Part shown: positions 58,481 through 64,000 of the stretch, piece by piece
Layout of the letters: every line of letters begins with the position of its first letter
How positions within the stretch are numbered: the stretch's first letter is position 1
Origin: Leishmania martiniquensis
Lineage: Eukaryota > Euglenozoa > Kinetoplastea > Trypanosomatida > Trypanosomatidae
NCBI RefSeq assembly: GCF_017916325.1
Contig: NC_090163.1
Span: 232,501-296,500 of the forward strand
DNA length: 64,000 nucleotides
Direction of reading: 5' to 3'
Program-made: the position numbers and the translations under genes
Notes under the pieces: model-generated
What the model saw: only the letters and a program-made list of their open reading frames with translations
What the model was told of the DNA's origin: nothing
Database searches by the model: none

Positions 58481-58827
58481 CTCCTCCCCCCTTCTCGCTT
58501 CCTCATTCAACTTTACGCACAGGGTGCGTGCGTGAGCAGCGAGAAGGCGGGTGGTGAGGGACACTCTCGCCAGCACGAACGCTAGTCGCTCAAGTGAGGG
58601 GATGGGTTATGTTTTCTTTCGATTCCGAGAGCGTTCCTCTCGTGTTTTTATGGCTAACCAGATCAAGCGCCCTTTGACGCCATGGTGCTAAGACCACGCA
58701 TACTTTTCTAATTCAAGCAACCACTTTCGTCGCGCTCGCGCGTTTCTTTTCTGGTCTCTCCATCCTGGCTTTCTCGCTCTGCCCCCTTTGGCGCGTGCCG
58801 GTCGTCTATTCCACTCTTCTCTGTTTC

Positions 58828-58829
58828 AG
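58828..58829 (+). promoter_or_regulatory. Candidate spliced-leader acceptor AG for RPB8
   Basis: TTCCACTCTTCTCTGTTTCAG ends here in a classic pyrimidine-tract acceptor; it would give a 249-nt 5' UTR before ATG 59079. A nearer acceptor is also possible. Confidence 0.5.
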
Positions 58830-59078
58830 GCCGCCTGCCTGCATTGATTTCACGGAGAAGGGGAAACAACAGCATCTCCGGAAACAAAGGAGCGCAGCTG
58901 CATTGGGTGGTGGAGCTCTTCTGCTGCTTTTTGTCACCTACTCGCACATCCGCGAGTTGCTCAAGGCATTTCAGCTTGCTGTCCCACGGCACGTGGCGGC
59001 CCGGATAGACTGCCAAGCGCAGCGAAAAACGCCATTTATTTAATCTGCGTTTTCAATCTTGTCCACACGCGCATCGAC

Positions 59079-59528
59079 ATGAGTGCCAACACCGTCATTC
59101 TCGAGGACACCTTCACGGTGAACGGTGTCAACACCGAAGGTACAGTATACCTTCGAGTCTCGCGTATTCGCTGCGTCAATCAGGACGGCTCCCTCACCAT
59201 CACGACAGACATCAACTCCGAAGAGTTCCCTGTTGCTACGAACGATCGTCTGACGATCGTGCTGGCCAACTCGCTTGAGCTTGGGGGCAAGACGGGCAGC
59301 AAGTACTACGACCACAGCGTTTACCACCGCGAAACGCGGCTGAACGACTGCGACTACGCCATGCACGGTCGCGTCTACGGACACGAGGTGGTCGAGAGCG
59401 GCTTAGAGGTGAATGTGCACATCAGCTGTGGTGGCCTGCTAGCTAACATTGTCGGCAAGCCGCAGGGGCTGCGAGATGTGCACTACAACAGCGATGTGTA
59501 CATTCTCATCAAGCGTGTCAAGAACTAG
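59079..59528 (+). CDS. RPB8: DNA-directed RNA polymerase subunit RPB8 (RPABC3)
   Basis: 149 residues, the normal family length (about 145-150). It matches RPB8 along its length: an N-terminal strand ILEDTFTVNGVNTEGTVY, RVSRIRC, ITTDINSEEFPVATNDRLTI, VLANSLELGG, YAMHGRVYGHE and the diagnostic SCGGLLANIVG (YGGLLMRLxG in other eukaryotes), ending DVYILIKRVKN. RPB8 is a single OB-fold subunit shared by RNA polymerases I, II and III, in the nucleus. The deletion in the second loop relative to animals is minor. Its position in the plus unit, close to the unit start, carries no functional inference. Start is the first ATG after the splice acceptor. Confidence 0.95.
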   Translation: MSANTVILEDTFTVNGVNTEGTVYLRVSRIRCVNQDGSLTITTDINSEEFPVATNDRLTIVLANSLELGGKTGSKYYDHSVYHRETRLNDCDYAMHGRVYGHEVVESGLEVNVHISCGGLLANIVGKPQGLRDVHYNSDVYILIKRVKN

Positions 59529-60332
59529 CGGGCTAAAAAAAGAACAGCCACCAGACGCATATGAGCTGCAGCGCTGCCATTGGTGTGCGCATACGAAGGC
59601 TTCACCATTTACTCACGTCTGGGGCACTTTTGCGCACGTATGAGGGTTTGATTGTGTTTGGTATCGGTGTTATCGTGAGACGCTCATTTGATTTTTCGAC
59701 GTAAAAAAGACCTTAAATTGGCCGTGGAACACTTCGGCAACTGCCAAAAAAGAAAAGACACTCAGCGATGCCCCCCCCTCGAAGGACACAGCGCTCTAGG
59801 TTTTTTTGCGTTGTGTATGGAGCCGCGGGCCTGGGTCATTTGGTGTTGCGAAGCTGTCACACGTGTTCACCTCCAGTGGTGATCCACGTACTGGGCATCA
59901 CGTAAAACACAGCATACCGCAGGCACGCACCCGTGGGTACGGCGGTTTTGCCCCTTCATCCCGCGGTCACCTGTCCCTCTTCTGCAGATGAGCGCAGGTG
60001 GTTGTGGTGGGTGGGTGAGGGGAAAAGGGTACTTACAGGCGACCTCCCGTACATCATTCTCTTCAACTGCCCTGCGCTTTTTAAAAATGCCCTCTGTGTG
60101 GCGCGCTTCCTCACACACGCGCTGACCTCGGCACACGCCTTTGTTACCCTCCTCCTATGCTGACCTTCCCTCTACACTGTCTTGCCTCTTCAGCCTGTTG
60201 TCCTGGCCGACGGAGGTGGTCCTCCTTCGCACTCCACCACCACAGGCAAAGACCACAGCGCGCAAAAAGACGGCGGCTGCTCATTCTGCGTCGGTCTTTC
60301 ACTCTACACGACGACAAAGAGTGGCTGCGCAA
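59529..60332. other. Intergenic spacer
   Basis: 804 nt without a supported gene. The acceptor for the next gene is at 60192-60193; the rest is unremarkable with short C and T runs. Confidence 0.45.
60192..60193 (+). promoter_or_regulatory. Candidate spliced-leader acceptor AG for the 500-aa gene
   Basis: A pyrimidine-rich stretch (60163-60191, ending TTGCCTCTTC) leads into this AG. It lies inside the open frame that starts at a TTG (60141), so translation must begin at a later ATG, supporting 60333. Confidence 0.6.
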
Positions 60333-61835
60333 ATGCGGTCGTCGTGTGTCGCCGGTGCGCTGCGGGGCGCAGTCGTTGCGCACCACTCATCGTCGCCGAC
60401 ATGCGCCGCAGCGCGCCTCTACACATCCAACTTTGGTAAGGCTAACGCAGACGCTGAGCCAACGGACGCTGAGCAAACCTCTGATAACTCGGATGAGCAG
60501 TCCAGGTGGCCGTCATCGTACGCCCTGTCGCAGCCACCGCAGCGATACCGGCGGCGCTCCTCTGATCCGCAAACACTACGGGAAAGGGCCGACTTTCGGC
60601 GAGACCACAAGTATGCAAAGCACCGCCCTCTCCCAGACGTTCCGTGGCGAGAGCTCAAGACGAAAACGTATCTGGACGACGCGGAGCGCCTATATGGCCG
60701 CAAAGAGACTTGGCACACGGTGAAGGATGCCGCTCTTCGAGAAAAACTGGTTGCCATTCTGCAAGATTATCTGCGTGACACCCTTGCGGCGGCGCGACTG
60801 GAGGCCAGGGATGCCCGCAAGTACGCCTTTCTGTGCTCCACCGCAGCGAAGCACTACCGCGCTCACGTCTCTTCCGGAGCCTTTGGACTGCGAGAGGGCT
60901 TGCAAGAGTGGGCGCGGGGCGTCGTTGCCGGGCGTGCCCCATTTTCCAGCGCCGCCAAATTATCTACCTCGTCATCGACCTCTTCTGATGCGGGCGATGA
61001 CGACGCAGGTGCGGAGGGAACAACGCAAGGAACTGGCGACTCTTTGGCGCCGTCGCATGCAGCCTCGGTCGACAAGCACAACGGCAACTCTGCTGCTTTG
61101 TCTCCATCACAAGAGGACCTCAAAGCTGCCCAATTCCGTGAGGAGCGCCGTCTTCGCGGCGCCGAGGCGAGCCTGATACACACCGTTGCCATGGAAAACC
61201 TGCCTGACGCTGACCTTCGACATTCGCCTCACTCTGCGTTCCCGTTTCTCCGACAGCGTGCGGTAGAGAACAAGGCTACCCTGGACCCGTCCTTGGTCGA
61301 CTGGACGGCCAAGTACTTCTCTGAGGATGATGCTAGCACGTTCGCAGAGCCGCCACGGCTTCGCGCAGGGATGGTAGAGGACGAGGAAGAAAGTGCGCCT
61401 GATTTGGAAGCAGCTAGAGACAGCCATCAGGGGGGAGGCGCTTCGTCTTCTGGGGCATGCAATGCCGCCAAGGGTCGTCAATCGACCGGCTTCGCGCCGC
61501 TGTCACCTTCGACTCACCGCCCTGTTTCTATACACGCACGTCACCGTCTGCAGCGCCCGTTGCGCGACCACGAGAACCGCCATCGTGCTACCTTCGATGC
61601 GGAAGGCATCTACTACAAGGTTCGCCGGCAGAGTGAGGTGGAGGAGCGCGCGCCGAAGCCGCAGGAGGTGAAGGCATCCGACCTGGAGGCGCCCGGCAGA
61701 CGGCCAGACGTGGTGAAGGTGCCATGGAGTGTGGCAGCCAAAGCGAAGGCACAGAGCTACTCGAGCGATACGCTGCGGGCGAAGGAGCGGCTGATTCGAC
61801 TCACCCGTGGTGAGGATCCCGATACGATACCATAG
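60333..61835 (+). CDS. Hypothetical, probably mitochondrial protein
   Basis: 500 residues from MRSSCVAGALRGAVVAHHSS (ATG 60333). The first 30 residues are Arg/Ala/Ser-rich without acids, ending RLYTSNFG, a good mitochondrial presequence. A conserved-looking basic/aromatic segment follows: RRDHKYAKHRPLPDVPWREL, KTYLDDAERLYGRKETWHTV, KLVAILQDYLRDTLAAARLE and CSTAAKHYRAHVSSGAFGLR. The middle (about 200-320) is Ser/Asp-rich and disordered; the C-terminal part has LQRPLRDHENRHRATFDAEG, YYKVRRQSEVEERAP and VKVPWSVAAKAKAQSYSSDT. Composition recalls kinetoplastid mitoribosomal or RNA-editing-associated proteins, but I do not recognise it. Confidence 0.8.
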   Translation: MRSSCVAGALRGAVVAHHSSSPTCAAARLYTSNFGKANADAEPTDAEQTSDNSDEQSRWPSSYALSQPPQRYRRRSSDPQTLRERADFRRDHKYAKHRPLPDVPWRELKTKTYLDDAERLYGRKETWHTVKDAALREKLVAILQDYLRDTLAAARLEARDARKYAFLCSTAAKHYRAHVSSGAFGLREGLQEWARGVVAGRAPFSSAAKLSTSSSTSSDAGDDDAGAEGTTQGTGDSLAPSHAASVDKHNGNSAALSPSQEDLKAAQFREERRLRGAEASLIHTVAMENLPDADLRHSPHSAFPFLRQRAVENKATLDPSLVDWTAKYFSEDDASTFAEPPRLRAGMVEDEEESAPDLEAARDSHQGGGASSSGACNAAKGRQSTGFAPLSPSTHRPVSIHARHRLQRPLRDHENRHRATFDAEGIYYKVRRQSEVEERAPKPQEVKASDLEAPGRRPDVVKVPWSVAAKAKAQSYSSDTLRAKERLIRLTRGEDPDTIP

Positions 61836-62862
61836 GACCGAGCCAGCGAGACCAGAGGAGCGGAAGGGAAAAGGAATTGGGTGGGGATTGGCGCCGCCTT
61901 CCTTTTCATGCCGTCATCTCCCCCCTTCTCCCACCAAGTGGCTCCCTCCCCCTTCCACAGTGCCTGACCCTCTCATGAGCAGAAAGGGGAAACGTACCCA
62001 CACTGCATTGTGCGTATACCGAATGCATCGAACTCCGGTGAAAAAAAAAAGAACAGCAAAGGCGTCTGCCCGCATGCAAGGGCGCTGTGCTCGTTCGCTC
62101 CTTCTCCTTGCTGCTGGAGGCTGACACGATTGGGGCGCTTGCGTTTTGTGCGGTATCAGCAGAGCGGGAGAGAGACAGCAGGTATGCAAGAGGGGGGGCA
62201 ATTTTTTTTTTTCGCAGGAGTCGTACATGTTTGCAGTCACACAAGTGTAACACGAGAGCCAACAAACAAAGGAAAGCCTTCGGGGGCGTAGAAGAGAAAA
62301 AAGAAGCACGTGCGTGTGTGCGTTTCGGTGAGTGGGTGGACGGTGGAGGACGAGGCTAAAGTGAATGGGTCAGACATCGATTTCACATTCAGTCGTATAT
62401 CGGAGGACGCACGACAGGCCGCTCACCTCCCTGCAGCACAGAAGTCGCACCTGCGTGAGTCAGCGACGTGCAACCCCCCCTCCCCTCCACGCCTCCCATG
62501 GACCGTGGTACCCCTGAAAACAGCGTTTGTCATTTTATCCTCCACAGCAACGAGACCCTTGAAGACCCCTTACAAACGTGAGGTGTAATGCTTGCCTCCA
62601 CCTACGCTGACGTGCACGGTGCCGAGGGCTCCTCTGACCTACGTGACCATACCTGCTTCCTTCTGATGGTTGCTTCTCGTGCTGTCTCAAAGACCGTTAC
62701 TCCGTGAAATGTAGCATCACATCGACATCGTTTTCCTTGGTTCTTCACCGACAAAGGCGACGCCTCGCCGAGGGCTGGCTGAGGAAACAGAGACTCGGGA
62801 AAAGGGACGCTCCGGGGGAAGAATAGCGTTGTGGTGCTGGGCCGCATGCAAAGTGCTGCATC
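61836..62862. other. Intergenic spacer
   Basis: 1.03 kb without a supported gene: A10 run at 62041-62051, T run at 62201-62212, short G and C runs. Minus frames 61906-62309 are antisense and biased. Confidence 0.45.
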
Positions 62863-63648
62863 ATGCTTTCTCGGACGAGGCCTCTTCATGCGCCTTGTGC
62901 AAGCCTTCTACGGTACAAGGGTGAGGTGGTGCACTTTTCTTCCGATGCGCAGACTGGGCTGGTTCGCCTCGTGGCACGTCTTTGCGGCAACACTGCCGGC
63001 GCCTCGAGTAGCATCGGTGCTGCTGCGATACGAGACGAAGAGCTCGGGCCTCCGTGCCGATCAGCCCGCGCCGCGTACTGTGTGCCGTTCTCTTCCAAGC
63101 AGGTGTTTGCTTCCGCGGCTCCTCTGAGTGCGGATGCGGCGCTGGAGCAAGACGCCTCGGGAAGCACAGCGACGTGCATTTTTCCATGCTATATCTCGTG
63201 TGGCTGTCCGGCAGTTGTGCACGTGTCGCCTAGATATCATGACTCGAGCCCCTCCGCGGACGAGGCCGCGTCTGTGAGTTGCGCACCACCTTCGCTGCGG
63301 GTACGATGCCTGTACGTGTACAATCCTCCCGGCAGCAAGGACAGCACCCACGGTACCCGAAGGACTACTTACTATGCACGCCTACCAGATGCCAGTTTTC
63401 ACTGCTGGCAGGAACACAACCAAGCCGTCAACGACGTCTTAGACGCTGTCAAGGGGCGGCCTACCTCATCCTTTGGAGGGCGCGTAATGGGACTGTCCAG
63501 CCTTGACATCGAGGTATTAGAGCTACTGAACCTGACCACGACTCTCGGCTGCGCCTCCGGCGGCTGTGGCACCACTTCTGCGGGCTGGACTCGCAACACG
63601 TCTAGTGAAGGAACGCCGGGAGGGGTGCTTCCGGTTCCGACCCTGTGA
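62863..63648 (+). CDS. Hypothetical protein (possible cold-shock-like N-terminus)
   Basis: 261 residues from MLSRTRPLHAPCASLLRYKG (ATG 62863). The N-terminus is basic and could be mitochondrial. YKGEVVHFSSDAQTGLVRLV (18-37) resembles the first strands of a cold-shock domain (KGxVxxFxxxKGxGFI), but RNP1/RNP2 aromatic motifs are not convincing. Later parts include LRVRCLYVYNPPGSKD, TTYYARLPDASFHCWQEHNQ and DIEVLELLNLTTTLGCASGG. Many Cys, Ser and Gly; no transmembrane segment. Strand, length and ATG context fit the unit, so I keep it as a gene with modest confidence. Confidence 0.6.
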   Translation: MLSRTRPLHAPCASLLRYKGEVVHFSSDAQTGLVRLVARLCGNTAGASSSIGAAAIRDEELGPPCRSARAAYCVPFSSKQVFASAAPLSADAALEQDASGSTATCIFPCYISCGCPAVVHVSPRYHDSSPSADEAASVSCAPPSLRVRCLYVYNPPGSKDSTHGTRRTTYYARLPDASFHCWQEHNQAVNDVLDAVKGRPTSSFGGRVMGLSSLDIEVLELLNLTTTLGCASGGCGTTSAGWTRNTSSEGTPGGVLPVPTL

Positions 63649-64000
63649 ACCCCCATGTCGTTTATGCGCGCGTCTGCATCGAAAGGGCGAGACGAGCATA
63701 GAAGAAGAAATCGAACAAAATGGAAGAAAAAGAGGACAGAGGGAGGGAGGGGGGAGGGGAGGCACCGACGCCGCGGTCAGAAATGGTGCACGACTGCATC
63801 TTCGTTAGAGCATTTGTTTTGCGTTACCTCTTCATGCAGAGTTGCTCTCTCGCTTTTTTTCTTGGTGAGCGCCCATCTCCAGACTTCTCCGCTCTATCGG
63901 TCCATCCCCCCCCTTCTCTTCAGTTGTGCGGGCATGTTTCATATTTTTTTGCTCCTGCTATTCCTGCTGCTCCTGTGTCTCTGCGCAGCGAATGAATTTG
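63649..64000. other. 3' flank of the 261-aa gene
   Basis: 352 nt to the right edge; purine-rich near 63715-63765, then T-rich near 63850-63960. Nothing else seen. Confidence 0.4.

Larger units (their letters stand above)
58104..59078. other. Intergenic spacer with SIDER-like block
   Basis: 975 nt; 3' UTR of the EF-hand gene and 5' UTR of RPB8. Holds the complex block at 58340-58480 and the acceptor at 58828-58829. The plus frame 58115-58585 begins at GTG and has no features. Confidence 0.45.

Noticed and set aside
58115..58585. 156-residue plus frame after the EF-hand gene
   Set aside because: Begins at GTG in a 3' UTR and crosses a possible SIDER remnant; no features.
1..64000. tRNA, rRNA, spliced-leader and snRNA genes
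   Set aside because: Read for cloverleaf-like and SL-like sequence on both strands; nothing convincing seen. A tRNAscan/Infernal run would be decisive.

Overview
The window looks like nuclear DNA of a trypanosomatid, most like Leishmania or a close Leishmaniinae relative. Evidence: intronless genes packed on one strand for tens of kilobases, no recognisable gene-by-gene promoters, GC-rich coding DNA, long intergenic spacers full of CA/TG, TA and purine/pyrimidine tracts, and pyrimidine-tract-plus-AG trans-splice acceptors a short way upstream of start codons. I see no rRNA, tRNA, CRISPR or bacterial-type element. Species cannot be fixed from the sequence alone.

Layout: every supported gene from 1 to about 51.2 kb lies on the minus strand (19 genes) and every supported gene from about 52.2 kb to the right end lies on the plus strand (7 genes). 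The two polycistronic units diverge from a roughly 1-kb strand-switch region (51188-52206), which in these parasites is where RNA polymerase II starts in both directions.

Minus unit, in transcription order (right to left): an unknown 478-aa protein; a RAD5/RAD16-type SNF2 ATPase with a RING finger; a 222-aa coiled-coil protein; a 430-aa conserved-looking hypothetical; a small basic, probably mitochondrial protein; the SSU-processome factor Sas10/Utp3; an EF-hand-VMP1 fusion; an HROB-like OB-fold protein; a BTB/T1 (KCTD-like) protein; protein phosphatase 1; a tiny single-TM protein; an ankyrin protein; a 489-aa protein with QFN-LEF and GGGAF motifs; an LRR-like membrane protein; Sec13; V-ATPase subunit e; the KDEL receptor ERD2; a ULK4 pseudokinase; and the N-terminal 1136 residues of an inner-arm axonemal dynein heavy chain, cut by the left edge.

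Plus unit (left to right): an unknown 189-aa protein; a TUTase-like nucleotidyltransferase; a dual-specificity phosphatase with a long unassigned C-terminus; a calmodulin-like EF-hand protein; RNA polymerase subunit RPB8; a 500-aa putatively mitochondrial protein; and a 261-aa hypothetical.

As usual in kinetoplastids, neighbours are not functionally grouped; the order reflects polycistronic transcription. Themes that recur are flagella (dynein, ULK4), the secretory pathway and membranes (ERD2, Sec13, V-ATPase, VMP1), ribosome and RNA metabolism (Sas10, TUTase, RPB8) and DNA repair (RAD5-like, HROB-like). From about 46.8 to 55 kb, around the strand switch, coding DNA is visibly less GC-rich than elsewhere. 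Several spacers hold short non-coding GC-rich blocks that may be degenerate SIDER-type retroposons. Most starts given here were moved from upstream GTG/TTG codons to the first plausible ATG.
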